From Datura wrightii (Eukaryota; Streptophyta; Magnoliopsida; Solanales; Solanaceae), in NCBI GenBank assembly GCA_035772735.1, contig JASDFA010000010.1, positions 36,271,501 to 36,335,500 of the forward strand: a DNA stretch of 64,000 nucleotides, written 5' to 3'. Below, in pieces: positions 45,123 through 57,555 of the stretch. Every line of letters begins with the position of its first letter. Position 1 is the stretch's first letter. Below the pieces are notes generated by a model, which saw only the letters and a list, made by a program, of their open reading frames with translations, ran no database searches and had not been told where the DNA came from. The translations under genes were made by a program, and so were the position numbers.

Positions 45123-47034
45123 GCAGGGAGTTTCACCACCCAAAATTTTGTGCTTTGTATTTTTGTGAACATTGAGGACAGTGTTCGATTTAAGTGTGGG
45201 GTGGGGAGTAGTTAGGTGCTGGGTCATAGGCTCTAAATCTGCTGTATATTCTTCCTTGACGTTTGTGTATGTCTGTGCTTTCCCTGTTGTTGTGAACTGA
45301 TTTGTGAATGATGTGTATATATTTTTTTGTGGCTAATGATGTGTGTTTTTAAAAAAAGTTATGGTTGCCTTTGTAAATATTTGTAAATTTTGTAAATATT
45401 TTTTTATGTATCGATATGATCGATATTTTTCAAAATTTTTGTGAAAGGATGTTGCACTTATCAACATATTTTGTAAATATTTTTTTTTTCATCGAAATGA
45501 TCGATGTGTTGCAAAAATTTTGAAGTTTTATTTTTGGGTTTCTCGGAGTTTGTTTTCGGTTCTTTTACCGAGAATAGTCCCATTGAACCGATGTCATAGT
45601 TAGTGAACATTCCCTATGATGGATGGATGACGACCGTCTTAAGGGAAATGTAGTCGATAGGAGTAAATGATTTGTTTTTAGTTTCTTTGGTGGATTGCAT
45701 CAATAAACTGTAGTTGCTTATGGTTGCTAAAATTTTGTTGCGTGTGTAATTGATGTTCGAAATGCGAAAGTGATTCGTTTGAAAGCATGTAATTGTGTAA
45801 ATATGTTGAGTTGCCTAGGCTATAGAATTTGGTTCATTATGATTGAGGCTTAATCTTGAATTCATGTACTTGACTAATTAAAGAGTCTATGAATGCATCT
45901 TGATTCGAGCATGTGCATGAAGTGTGAGTGAGGTTTTGCTATTCCATGTCATTGTGAATTGTCTAGAACTTGACTGGCGTGTATACAAAGCGAAATGAAG
46001 GAGGTGTAGTTTCGGAAAGGATGTAGGCATTTCTTTGTTTTAACCGTTAGTTTCCATTTTTTTCTTGTCAAGTTCTACCTTTTTATATGTTGTATACCCT
46101 AGTCAGCCCGTTGAGCCTTTAGCCGATTTCTTTCTTTTGTCCAGAATTGTATGAACTAAGCTTTATTCCTTCTTTTCATTAGCCTTAAAGTCTATAAGAA
46201 GCTCTTAAGCGCTTACAAAGAAAAAAAAAATTGTTTCCCAAAGTGTTAAAGAGTGAAAAGAGTGAAAAGAAAAGAAAAGCAAAGTGAGGAAAGAAAAGAT
46301 GGTGTTGAAGAGGCACTAGTTGTAATTAAATGAAATTGAGGGTACATGAAAACCTTTCGTTTGGGGTCAAGTGTGCCTGATGAAATGGGCTGTATGAAAG
46401 TAAACCAGCGTGAATGGGAGAAAAAGAGAAAAGAGAGGAACAATGTCCATGAGTCGATGGGAATGAGTTGAAAAGGCGCTTAAGGATGCTAGCAACTATT
46501 ATTGGCTAATCCAATATATATATACTAGATCCATAGCCCAGTTACAACCCATTAAAAGTCCTATTTGATCCTACACTGCATTTCTTTATATTAGTGGAGT
46601 AATACACTAAGGGCAAGCCTATGGGTCATGACATGATGCATGTGAATTCTTTTGGGAGAGAGAGTGAAATTAATTTCTATATGCCCCTACGTGCATGTTT
46701 GTGTGCTGCACGAGCATAAAAGGGGAAGTTTCTCTCGAGTTGTGAGGGTACATGCTTGATGAAAGATTAATTTTCGTGTCGGATTTCTTGATTAGTTGAT
46801 TTGCATGAGTTTGCCGATATCAAGAATCAATTCTTAAAAGTCTAGGAAGCCTCGATGTATTAAGGTCATTGTCTTGTACGACCAAGCATGTTTTCTTGAT
46901 GATTTGCAAAAATCGAATAATCGGTATGACCGTAACGTAAATGGTTGCACCATAGTGACAAAGGTTGAGATGTGATGTGCATGATTTGTGTATGTGTTGT
47001 TCGAGGACGAACAAGGATTTAAGTGTGGGGTAAG
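45123..47034 (+). other. Y 3' non-coding region with conserved hairpins and PPT
   Basis: Collinear with 36247-38002 of X. Hairpins: GAACATTG-AGGA-CAGTGTTC (45167-45186), followed by TTTAAGTGTGGGG (45189-45201); TATCGA-TATGA-TCGATA (45409-45425); CATCGA-AATGA-TCGATG (45490-45506); and TTGTTCG-AGGA-CGAACAA (46997-47014), followed by the true PPT (47018-47034). Stem changes between copies are paired or G-U tolerant. No ORF of note. Confidence 0.8.
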
Positions 47035-48500
47035 TGATCTTGGGCAGATTTATATGCCCAAGTGATACTCAAACGTATCATTTTTACCTTGTTTGTTGTG
47101 CAATGTGTATATAATATCATGTATTTGGTAATAAAATGCGAATTTATACTAACCAACATGATTAGCATTTGTTTTGCAGGATAATGTGATTTTTAAGAGC
47201 TAAAATGCGTGTTGGAACTATGTCGGAGTTGGACTTGGATGCGAGCGTGGAAAAGACCTTGGATGGCATATTTTGCAGTGGCTCCGCGATGGTGCCGTGC
47301 CACGCTGCCATCGCGGTAGCGCACTGCCTGTGCAGAAATAAAAGTGGCAATTTCCAGTGTGCCTGCGCGTCAGCTCTGTGGCACGGAGACAGGCCTCCGC
47401 GATGGCCTCCGTGTCACGTTGAGGCTAATTATCCGGACCATGCAATTTCCAGAGAGGGTCCGCGTCCACGCCGTGTCACGGAGGCAGTGCTCCGCGTTGT
47501 CCTCCGTGACACGTTGCTTGTTATTCCGGGAAAAATTTCCCACTAGTATAAATAGCACACTTAGGTTATTTTTAGGGAGCTTTTTTTTTAGTTTTAGTTT
47601 TTTAGCCTGAGTTCAGAAGTGGGAGCAGGAACGTGGTTTTGTGGCAGTTGAAGAATAGAAAAGATAAGAGTTTTATTCTCTTCCCTTCTTCTTTCCTTCA
47701 ATTGTATGCATGATTCACACTCATTCTAGGATGATTAATCCAAGAATGAGTGGTTAATTCCTCTCTTGCTGAGGTTTTGAACTTGTGAAATAAATGTTGG
47801 TAATAATTGATATGGTTTCTTCTTCTTCTTGCATGTTGTTCTATTAATTCTTGTGCTTATTACATTCTTGATTGGCCACCATTAATGTATATCTAAAAAG
47901 TCCAATTTCACTCGAGAGAGCATGAAATTGGAAAGTTGTGAATTAATAGGGTATTGTTCTTAACTTGATTTGGGAAAATTGGGTTTTGATGTGCTTTCTT
48001 GATAGAAATATACTTGAAAGCCGTATTAGTCAATTTAGGAACCGGAATTGTAGTGTTAGGTCATAAATTGTATTTGATCACAGAAATGTAGACGAATGGT
48101 TTATGAAGCTAAAGTGAAATTAAATACGGAAGTTTTAATTTCTAGGCAAACGTTCTTGGCTAGCAATATGAAGAAGAATATGACCAAATTATCATGATTA
48201 TCAAGTTCATTACTCGTTCTTAACCTTGGCATGTGCATATCCATTGTCTAAACTCAACGTAAATAGTAGTTATTAATTTTAGTAGATAATTAGTTTAGAA
48301 ACAAAACTTACTCAAATCTTGGTTGGATTGTTGTTAACATAGTTAGAAATAGAATAGAGATATAGTAAACTAGGTAGTTTTGCATATCTAGAGCAGCCTC
48401 CTTGGATCGATACTTGGCTACTTAGCCACTTTATTACTTGTTTGACCACGTACACTTGCGTGTCGGTGTATAATATATACCGAGCAGCAGTGCGCGAACA
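47035..48500 (+). repeat. Y 3' LTR (1466 bp)
   Basis: Matches 38526-39992 throughout, with scattered substitutions. TATAAATA at 47547-47554. It ends GCGCGAACA, followed by the TSD ACACT. Confidence 0.94.
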
Positions 48501-48505
48501 ACACT

Positions 48506-49403
48506 TAAGTGTATTTTTCATAATGCAGACTTGGTGGAGCAAGGACGTGGGTTACAGGCAGTTGAGGGACGAAAAGTTCAGGGTTTTTTCTCTCTTTCTT
48601 TCTTCTCTAATTCAATTGTTTGTATGATTAACACTTGTTTTAGGATGATTAATCCACAAATGAGTGGCTAATTCCCTTCCTTGTTGAGGTTATGAACACT
48701 TGTGATGAATTTTGATTATTAATTATATGATTTTTCGTCTTTTTCTTCCATGTTGTTCTATTAATTCTTGTTCTTACTGCATTGGTGTGTGGCCTACATT
48801 AATGTACATCTAAATAGTCCAATTTCACTCGAGAGAGCACGAAATTGGAAAGTTGTGAATTAATAGGATATTGTTCTTTACTTGATTTGGGAAAATTGAG
48901 TTTTGATGTGCTTTCCTGATAGAAATATACTTGAAAGCCGTATTAGTCAATTTAGGAACCGGAATTGTATGGCTAGAACATGAATTGCATTTGATCACAG
49001 AAATGTAGACGGATGGTTCATGATTCTTAAGTGAGATTAAATACGAGAGTTTTAATCTCTTGGCAATGGTTCTTGGCTAGCAACTGGAAGAAAAGATTAA
49101 CCAATTTATGATGATAATCAGTTTCATTGCATGTTCTTTAACCTCGGCATGCTTTTATCCATAGACCAAATTCAAAGTAGATAATTTTTTGTAGTTTAGT
49201 ATAAAATTTATAAAACAAATTATTCAATTTTTGGTTATTTAGTTGTCAGCATATTTAGAAGTAAAAATATAGTATACTTGAGCAAATTGCACTTATCCCA
49301 AGTCTCTGTGGGATCGATACTTGGCTTACTAAAGCCACTTACTACTTGTTCGACCACGTGCACTTGCATGTCGGTTTTATAACCCCAACAAACGCACCGA
49401 ACA
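48506..49403 (+). repeat. X 3' LTR, right part
   Basis: Continues exactly where 38525 stopped (TTAAGTGTATTTTTC) and matches 34942-35839. It ends CCGAACA at 49403. Confidence 0.93.
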
Positions 49404-49408
49404 CTCAC

Positions 49409-49649
49409 CTCCGTGGCACGTTGGCCATCACGGAGGTGAGCCTCCGTGGCACGTTGTCCATCACGGAGGTGAGCCTCTGTGGCACGTTGGCCATCGCGGA
49501 GGAGGTCTTCCAGCCTCCTCTTGTGATGGTTCGATGTGTCGCTTATCCGGTATTTCCCCAGGCCCTTCACCAACATGTATGACATTCAAAAACTCTTAAC
49601 CAACACGCAAATAGGCCATCTAAATGTCAAGAATTTACGGGGTGTAACA
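49409..49649 (-). repeat. R4 5' LTR, remaining 241 bp
   Basis: It contains the 33-bp CCTCCGTGG array (49408-49506) and the LTR terminus GGTGTAACA at 49649, followed by the TSD GTATC. Confidence 0.92.
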
Positions 49650-49654
49650 GTATC

Positions 49655-49974
49655 TTCTTGGATTGGTGAATCCTCATCCTTCAAGGACTAGAATATCCTT
49701 TTCCTTTATGTATTTCCAGATTCAATATTTTCGAATTAGTTGGTGTCTTGTCCCATCAACTCGTCTAGATTAGAGGCTTTTCAGGCTTATGTATGTGTTA
49801 TCTTTGGTTGTTACTCTGACGAGATGTTTAATTAGACTTCCGCTGACATTATATTGATGATTTCTTCAGTTTATTGAATGAGTTAGTTGTATGCTTATGC
49901 CATGGGTTGACTTGGGGTCTCTCGGGGTCCCTTGTCCCGTGTCTATGATTTAGGCCTCCGTTTGGGTCATGACA
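49655..49974 (+). repeat. Z solo LTR, right part
   Basis: Matches the last 340 bp of the G2 LTRs (the 'ggtgagtcctcat', 'agaggcttttcag' and 'catgggttgacttgg' phrases) and ends CATGACA at 49974, followed by TCTAC. Confidence 0.9.
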
Positions 49975-49979
49975 TCTAC

Positions 49980-50023
49980 TCTTAGGCACTTTTGGGGCAT
50001 TATAATATCTCCCACATGGGAAC
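49980..50023 (-). repeat. Concatemer LTR b terminus and polypurine tract of internal B
   Basis: TCTTAGGCAC... to GCATTATA (50004) completes LTR b. The PPT (minus strand GTTCCCATGTGGGAGATAT) is at 50005-50023. Confidence 0.8.
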
Positions 50024-50225
50024 ATTCATCCTCGAATATAGGAAACAAGCAAATAATAGAAATATGCAATTATCATATTCAAATACTGATCATTTAAGCC
50101 AAAAACTAACGGAATGACTACCTTCGATTCAAAACACATAACTCAACTGATTTCATACTTCACATGCGCATCCATACACATAAAAGAAACTTGAACACAT
50201 GATTTGACATGAAAACTAAATAGAG

Positions 50226-53200
50226 TTATAGGGAAAAAGTGATACCTAAAGTGGGAACTGAGCCGACAGAGAATAAGTGTGGGTATTTAGCCATCATATT
50301 CACTTCGGCTTCCCATGTAGCTCCTTCAACATACTGATTCCTCCATAATACTTTAACTGAAGCTACTTCCTTTTTCCTTAGACTCCGAACCTGACAATAC
50401 AATATTTCCATTGGAAATTCCTCATAGCTAAGGCTATTTTTTACACCAATGATGTCCATCGGGACTACTAGAGATGGATCTCCCAAACATTTCTTCAAAA
50501 GAGATACATGAAATGCAAGATGTACGGAAGACAACTCTGAGGGCAAGTCCAACTCATACACTACCTTACCAACACTTCACATAATCTTGTAGGGATCAAC
50601 ATAACAGGGACTGAGTTTTTCTTTCTTCCAAAACCGTATGACTCCCTTCATGGGAGATACCTTCAGAAATACCCAATCGTCCACCTCTGAACTCCAATTC
50701 TCTTCTCCTCACATCAGCATATGACTTTTGATGACTCTTAGTGATTTTCATCCTTCCCCTAATCAACGGAACCTTCACCATAGCCTCATTAACCAAATAT
50801 GGCCCTATCATAGCTGCCTCACCAACCTCAAACCATCCGACGGGTGATCTATATCTTCGCCCATAGAGAGCCTCAAACGGTGCCATTTGGATACTGGATT
50901 GATAGCTGTTATTATAAGCAAACTTTATCAGGGGCAAGTGATCATCCTAACTACCTTTAAAATCCATCACACAAGCTCTCAACATGTCTTGAAAGTCTGA
51001 ATTATCCTCTCTGCTCGACCATCCATTTGCGGATGAAATACTGTGCTGAGTTTAACTTGAGTCCCAAGCCCTTTTTGAAAAGACCGCAAAAACTAAGAGG
51101 TAAATTGACTACCTCGGTCTAAAATGATAGACAAGGGTACTCCATGTAATTGAACCAACTATCATACATACAGTTTGGCATAATCCTTCGCTGAATTCGT
51201 GGTATTTACCGGTAGAAAATGTGTAGCCTTGGTCAACCTGTATACCACAACCCAAATGGAATCATGCTATCAGCGAGTACGAGGTAATCCTGTTATGAAA
51301 TCCATGTTGATTTCTTCCAATTCCAAGTAGGAATGCTGATATCCTGAAGTACTCCTCCCGGCCTTTGATGTTCAACCTTTACTTGCTAACAGTTTGGGCA
51401 CTTGGCTACAAATTCTACAATATCCCTCTTCATGCCATTCCACCAAAATATTTCCCGCAAATCATGATACATCTTGGTGGCACCTTGATGGATAGAGTAC
51501 CTAGATTCATGAGCCTCATGCATCATCTGACTCCTCAAATCATCGATATCCAGAACACATAGGCGTCCTTGGTACCGAAGACACCATCTCCCCCTTAGGA
51601 GAAGACCTCCACCTTTTGACTTTGAATGACTTCTTTCAGCTTTACCAAAATCGGATCCTCATCTTGACAAGCTTTCACATCCATCACCAGGGATGATTTC
51701 GATCCGTTCTGCATTACAACACTGCCATCGGTTGAGTCAACCAACCGAACTCCCAACCTTGCAAGTCGATGGACATCTTTCACCAGCTCCTTTTTTCCCT
51801 TATCCACATGGGACACACTCTCTATAGAGAGCCTACTAAGTGCGTCTGCTACCACATTATCCTTACTTGAATTGTAAAGGACACTCATATCATAGTCCTT
51901 GAATAGCTCCGACCACCTCCTTTGACGAAGATTGAGATCTTTCTCTGTGAACACATATTGCAAGCTCTTGCGGTCCGAAAACACATCCACATGGACCCCA
52001 TAAATGTAATCTTGCCATATCTTCAATGTGAACACCAGCGCGGCTGATTCAAGATTGTGGATCAGGTAATTCTTCTCATGGACTTTCAACTATCTAGAGG
52101 CATATGCTATCACTTTTCCTCACTGCATCAACACACACTCGAGTCCAATTCTCGAAGCATCAAAATATACCACAAAACCATCGGTACCCTTGGGTAGGGT
52201 CAACACCATTGCGGTAGTAAGTCGAGTCTTCAACTCTTGGAAGATCTTCTCACAAGCCTCCGACCATTGGAACTTTTTACCCTTTTTTGAGTCAACTTGG
52301 TCAAAGGTGATGCAATAGAAGGAAAACCTTCAACAACTCTCCGGTAATAGCCTGCTAGGCCCAAGAAACTCCGAATATCTGAAGGATTCATTAGTTTGGG
52401 CCAATTCTTCACCGCCTCGATTTTCTGAGAATCTACCTTTTTGCCCTCACTCGATACCTCATGGCCCAAAAATTCCATGGAGTCCAACCAAAACTCACAC
52501 TTGTTGAACATGGAATACAATTGGATATCCTTGAGAGTCTAAACTACTACTCTCAAGTGAGCGGCATGCTCCTCCTCGCTCCGAGAGTATATAAGGATTT
52601 AATCAATGAACACACTCATGAATATATCTAGATATTGCTTGAAAACCCTGTTCATCAAGTCCTTGAAAGCTGCAACAACATTTGTTAGTCCAAAAGACAT
52701 AACTACAACTTCATAATGACCATACCGCATCTTGAAGGCTAACTTCGGGATATCACACTCCCGAACCCTGAGCTGATGATACCCGGACCTAAGATTTGCC
52801 TTTGAGAAACACTTGGTACCCTGAAGCTGGTCAAACAAATCATCGATCCTGGGTAAAGGATACCTATTCGTAATGGTGACCTTATTCAATTGTCAATAGT
52901 TAATACACATCCGAAGTGAACCATCCTTCTTCAGGACAAATAACACTGGTTCACCCCATGGAGACTTACTCGGTCTAATGAAGCCCTTATCTAACTGGTC
53001 CTTCAATTGATCCTTCAAATCTTTTAGCTCAGTTCGATCCATCCTGTTATGAGGGATAGATATAGGTTGCGTGTCAGGTAGAAGGTCAATACCAAAATCA
53101 ATCTCCCTCTCTGGAGGAACACCTAGCAAATCATCAGGAAAGACCTTTGGATACTCACGCACCACCGGAACTGACTGGATTGTCGGGGTCTTGGACTCAG

Positions 53201-53953
53201 CATCCTTAACCCTAACTAGATGATACATGCAACCCTTAGAAATCATCTTTCTGGACTTAAGATATGAAATAAATCGACATGTTGGTACAACCAAACTACC
53301 CTTCCACTCAAAAAATCATTCACCCAGAAACGAAATTCCACTGCACGGGTTCTACAATTTATAGAAGCATAACACGCATACAACCAATCCATTCGAAGAA
53401 TAATATCAAAGTTAGTCATGGCTAAGACTACAAGGTCTGCGGAGGTGACTTTATGCAATATAGTGACCGGGCATCCTTTATACACCTGTCTAGATACAAC
53501 TGAATCACCGACAGGAGTAGAAACTTAAAATGGTTCTGACAGAGTCTCGAGACTAACTCCAAAGCTACTAGCAACATACGGAGTCAAAAAAGACAATGTA
53601 GCCCCCGAATCTAGCAAAGCATAAACATCAATATGAAAAACTCGCAACATACCAGTAACCACATCCAGTGAAGTCTCCTTCTGCTGACGCAGGGCGAGGG
53701 CATAGAATTTGTTTTGGTGTTGTCTGCCACCCCCACTAGAAGATGCTCCCTGCAGAGCTGAACATCCTGGAGCTTCTGTTGTCTTGGTGGTTTGTGTACG
53801 ACCCCTATCACCATCCAGTCTAGCAAATGGACACGCTCGGCGCATGTGTTCGGACTTACTACACACATAGCGAATACCTGAGCCGAGCAAACACTCCCTG
53901 GCATGACTCTTGCCGCACTTTCCATAGGCTGGGATGGTACGCTCTACCTTCAT
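50226..53953 (-). pseudogene. Internal B pol remnant: PR-RT-RNase H-integrase-chromodomain
   Basis: Read right to left. A degraded zinc knuckle (RYVCSKSEHMRRACPF) and a protease with DSGATLSFLTPY, the only intact D-S-G site among the chromoviruses here, are in 53525-53953. Linker and RT (52893-53485, 52599-52889) have YPLPRIDDLFDQLQGTKCF; the catalytic box stops after FID, because a stop replaces the second Asp. RNase H is in 51595-52089 (RKSLQYVFTEKDLNLRQRRW, ADALSRLS). Integrase remnants lie at about 50596-51560. The chromodomain is in 50226-50561 (EVASVKVLWRNQYVEGATWEAE). There are many frameshifts. This copy is somewhat better preserved than internal A. Confidence 0.88.
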
Positions 53954-54085
53954 TCCCTTCTAGTCCCTCAATCCCGTAGCCCTGATCTTATCATCACCCT
54001 TGGGTCTAGATGGAACACTAGCTGATGATGGTGTTGGAGCTAGTGGCCTCTACTGAAACTGAGGGTGGTGACCACCGTCGGATCT

Positions 54086-54896
54086 CTAATGAGTAAACCC
54101 ATGGCTATTTGTCCGAGCCTTCTTTGACTCCCTCTCCCTTGCATGAGCCGCCTCCAAATGCTGGGCGTACAACACTATGCGAGGAAAGTCCATATCCTGA
54201 TGAAGCATTGCAGTCCTGTAGTGTTTGTCCAAATAATCCGCTACTCCATGGATGAATCTACTCACCCGCATCCTCTGATCGGTTACCAACTCTGGGGCAT
54301 ATTTCGATAGGCGAGTGAACTCAAGGGCATACTCTTGTACAGTCATTCTTCCTTGCTTCAAATTAATGAACTCAGCTATCTTCAGCTCCCTTATCTGACG
54401 AGGGAAGAACCAGTCTAGAAATGCAATATGGAACTCTTCTCAAGTGACCGGACCTAATCCTGCAACCCTGGTATCCTTTCATTGGAGAAACAAGATATGC
54501 GTGACCCCTTTTAACTGATAAGAGGCCAACTTGACGCACTCAACCCCATTCACCCTCATGACTGGGGTGATCTTGACAATCTCGTCTACGAACTCATATG
54601 GGTCCTCATCTACCTTAGACCTAAGGAACTCTGGTGGTTTCATTCTCAAGAAGTCTCTAACTCAAGTCGTCGCTGCGTTGCTATTTTATGGAACATAAGC
54701 GACAGCCTGCTAATTGACCTGAGCGGTCAAGGCCAGCGAAAGCATCTAAATAGCGGCCCAGAACTCAAGCATAGGCAACTGGCTCCGATGCCTGGGGTTC
54801 CTGAACTGGTGGGGCATGCTGATGCCCATGACCATTGCCATCCTCGTGGCCTTCACCATCTCCGTTCCTCCTTCCGTTCATTCTTCGAGGAGCCAT
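54086..54896 (-). pseudogene. Internal B gag remnant
   Basis: The start is the ATG complementary to 54894-54896, giving the same MAPRRMN-like opening as copy A. Stops follow within the first 70 codons. The best open piece (54086-54361) has MTVQEYALEFTRLSKYAPELV and MRVSRFIHGVADYLDKHYRTAML, the capsid C-terminal part. It precedes pol B in the usual order. Confidence 0.82.
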
Positions 54897-55088
54897 GATT
54901 CTGCAATCGCGAATATCATGAATTAGAAGAATAGAAAAGGTTTTTCATCGCACGACATACATTATGAAAGAAGGGAACATTCCTAAATGTCTTGTAGCCT
55001 ATTCGTCATAAGTGTGGCGCGCTTCACACCAATGAAAAATACACTACTTAATGCGACTTTCAAACATCCTAGGACACTTCAAACCCAT

Positions 55089-55101
55089 TGCTCTAATACC
55101 A
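55089..55101 (-). other. Primer-binding site of internal B
   Basis: The minus strand reads TGGTATTAGAGCA, identical to the G1 site, 3 bp from LTR c. Confidence 0.85.
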
Positions 55102-55104
55102 AGT

Positions 55105-57555
55105 TGTTCACGACTCGAACATAGACCCAGATCGTAACATGTGACAAGGAACCCCAAGAGGCCCCAAGTCGACCCATGGCATAAGCATACATATAACTTC
55201 ATTCTCTTTAAGCGGAAAACTGAATGTAAGGCAAGTGGAAACGTAAACATATCATAACATAACAAAACGTAGGGAGTCACTAGAAATACATGCAAGCGGA
55301 GTACTACATACTATCTGAAAACCTCTACTACATATGATGGGTTGATGGGACAACACCCCGAACTAACCCGGCCAAGTACTAAAATATGAATAACATAAAT
55401 GAATAATCAAACAGCCCTCAAAACATGAGGACTCATCAACAAGCTAAAAGTGAACTCTGAGATGATCTAAAGTGGAAGATGAGCCTGAGGGAAGGGTCCT
55501 GTATCATGAAATGATAAAACATGGAAAGTTTTCGGTTAGTACGTGGAATGTACCGAGTATGAAAGGCAAGTAAAACGGATATTTAAAATACATGAGAACT
55601 CATAAAACATCATAAGAGTGGGACATCATGCTTATATCATAAACATCATAACATAACGTAAGGCTCAAGGTTTTCAAATTATTCTTAAACTATTCATTTT
55701 CATAATCATAAGAGAAACTTCATCAAATCATTAGTTGAGCCAATATCATTAACATAACAATGCATTAAGACATGCAAAACAATGGGAGGACTCGTCATAA
55801 CCAACACTATCATGGTAGAGCCTTTCATGATGCCCCAACTATCTCACTCAATTGGGCAGAGTCACCCCTGGCTTGTGAGGTGAAGGGCGTGAATTATATG
55901 ATATCACGAAAAGAGGGGATCATTATCATTATAATGTATCATTGTAAACCCACAGTGGCATGTGGTTATGAGACACCAACATAGTCCTTTGAATGTCGGG
56001 CTACTCTGTGCTAGACACGGCTCCTAAAAACATGTATATATGCTCATACGTAAATCAATAACATCATTCACTTAAATTTGTGGCTAAAATAATCATTCAT
56101 CATTCGTTGATCCCCTTAAAACATGATTAGCCAAGAATCAAAGGCACTTTAGTCGGCCAACATCATAAATCGATAAATCATGAGATCCATTTCATAAATC
56201 GTAAATCATTCATCATCATGTGGGAATTTTCCAATACTTTACCATGCTTTAAAATGCTCAATTCATTTGAAAACATGCTTATAACATGGGTAACTTGAAA
56301 ATATTCTTTTCATCATCAATAGTTCATAAATCATAAGGCCCATGCATACTTGAAATCATGCATATAGCTTATAAATCATCAAATCATGTTGGGTTTTTTA
56401 ATAACTCCATATTTCAAATCATAGATCATGTTGGATCTATAAATATCAACAATTGGAGGGTAGATCATAAATCAACTCATCATAGATCATGCATAATTAG
56501 GTTTAATTTGATAGAAATTGAAATCAATAATTTTATAAGTAAAATAAATTGTAAAATATGATTAAATCCATATGATAGGATATAAATCATGAATCATAAA
56601 AGCCCATTAGCAAATCATTAGGTTTTCACAAAATTGAATTCAAAACCCCAATAGATTTTTGATAGATTTTCATAAATCATTAGAGAATGGGCATGGGTGT
56701 GAACGGAAACACCCATTCATAACCCTATAGACCAGGGTAAGATCAAATTCTAAAGTTCTTGAATGCCCAAGTATGAATTTATAGGGAAAATCTTGAGAAT
56801 AGCTTGATCTCTCAAAATTTCTCTTAATATGCGTGCATGGGAATGATCTATGCAATAGGGACTTAACCTATCTTAAAATTCCCAAAAAAGTACATGTAAC
56901 GGCGTAGTTTAGGTCCTTATACCATGGAAAGGTTGAAAATACCCTTAATGAAAATTCCCTGAAAAACTACCCTAGACGAACCAACGACTGATCCTATGAG
57001 TCGTTGTGCAAAGCCACGACTCGTGGTATCCATTCGTTGGACCAACTGTCTCATCAATACCTTCAGATCCTTCCCAGACTCGACAGGACTAGTCGTTGGT
57101 CCAAACAACGGGTTGTTGGGTTGGTCGTTGTCAACTCCCTTCCAATCCTAAACATCCCTGACCACGAGCCTCACCATGACTCATTGTATGTTCCAACGGG
57201 TCGTGGTCTTGATCCATTGAGTGAAATGGAAATCTGACCATGTAGAAAATGATTTCTGACAATGGGTCATTGTAACTCATGAAGGGTCATTGGATGACCC
57301 ATTATTTCCCCAAATGTTAAAGTCCATCTCTCACCACAACTACAAATGACGACTCGTTGTTTCCCACAATGAGTCGATATATCAGTTGTTGCTTCCACTG
57401 CCACCCAGACTCTTTAAACCACGAATGGTAACGACGGCTCATGGTTTCCAATCACGAGTCATTACACCTTTTGTCCTATGATGTTTTTCCCAGTTTCAGC
57501 AGTTTTCAACTTTTAATCTTCCGGGTCTACTCTTAGGTACTTCTGGGGAATCACA
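55105..57555 (-). repeat. Concatemer LTR c (2451 bp, complete)
   Basis: It runs from the PBS edge to the terminus GAATCACA at 57555 (minus strand TGTGATTCCCC). The word array lies at 56985-57480, including the perfect palindrome CCACGACTCGTGG (57014-57026). LTRs a and b are partial copies of it. Confidence 0.88.

Larger units (their letters stand above)
38526..48500 (+). mobile_element. Y, pol-less Athila/Tat-like element, innermost and youngest
   Basis: The perfect TSD is ACACT (38521-38525 and 48501-48505). LTRs are 38526-39992 (1467 bp) and 47035-48500 (1466 bp), with few scattered differences. Contents in order: tRNA-Asp PBS, gag-protease with two stops, AGGCAA hairpin, GC-rich palindrome block, candidate promoter and intron, intact 406-codon ORF, structured 3' region, PPT. 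There is no RT, RNase H or integrase, so mobilisation must have relied on an autonomous relative. Confidence 0.93.
34419..49403 (+). mobile_element. X, shortened Athila/Tat-like element in the R4 LTR
   Basis: LTRs are 34419-35839 (1421 bp) and 38003-38525 plus 48506-49403 (1421 bp). They start TGATCTTGGG and end CCGAACA. The flanks are CTTAG and CTCAC. The uninterrupted site in the other R4 LTR reads CTTAC, so each TSD copy differs by one base. The internal region is only 2.16 kb: PBS, leader, the last third of the Y-type second ORF, and the 3' region. Gag, protease and pol are absent. Confidence 0.9.
25314..49649 (-). mobile_element. R4, minus-strand chromovirus inserted in Z
   Basis: Perfect TSD GTATC at 25309-25313 and 49650-49654. 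Both LTRs run TG...CA on the plus strand. The 3' LTR is 25314-27680. The 5' LTR is 32293-34418 plus 49409-49649. Both total exactly 2367 bp once X and its TSD copy are removed. The internal region (27681-32292) keeps only integrase with chromodomain plus about 2.6 kb of unassigned sequence, so R4 is non-autonomous. Confidence 0.92.
22100..49974 (+). mobile_element. Z, plus-strand solo LTR, itself interrupted by R4
   Basis: Z starts TGTAATACCCT at 22100 and ends CATGACA at 49974. It is flanked by perfect 5-bp repeats TCTAC (22095-22099) and TCTAC (49975-49979). No internal region, PBS or PPT belongs to it, so it is a solo LTR left by LTR-LTR recombination. It resembles the G2 LTR at both ends. 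Without R4 and its TSD copy it is about 3.53 kb, including an internal 992-bp duplication. Confidence 0.88.
12770..57555 (-). mobile_element. Minus-strand chromovirus concatemer: LTR-internal-LTR-internal-LTR
   Basis: Three LTRs of one family, a (12770-14616), b (19701-22099 plus 49980-50004) and c (55105-57555), alternate with two internal regions of the same family, A (14617-19700) and B (50005-55104). Each internal region has its own PPT at the left and PBS at the right. Such a 3-LTR tandem usually arises by unequal recombination between LTRs of two copies. LTR a lacks about 650 bp of its left end, lost together with part of the G2 LTR. Confidence 0.85.
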
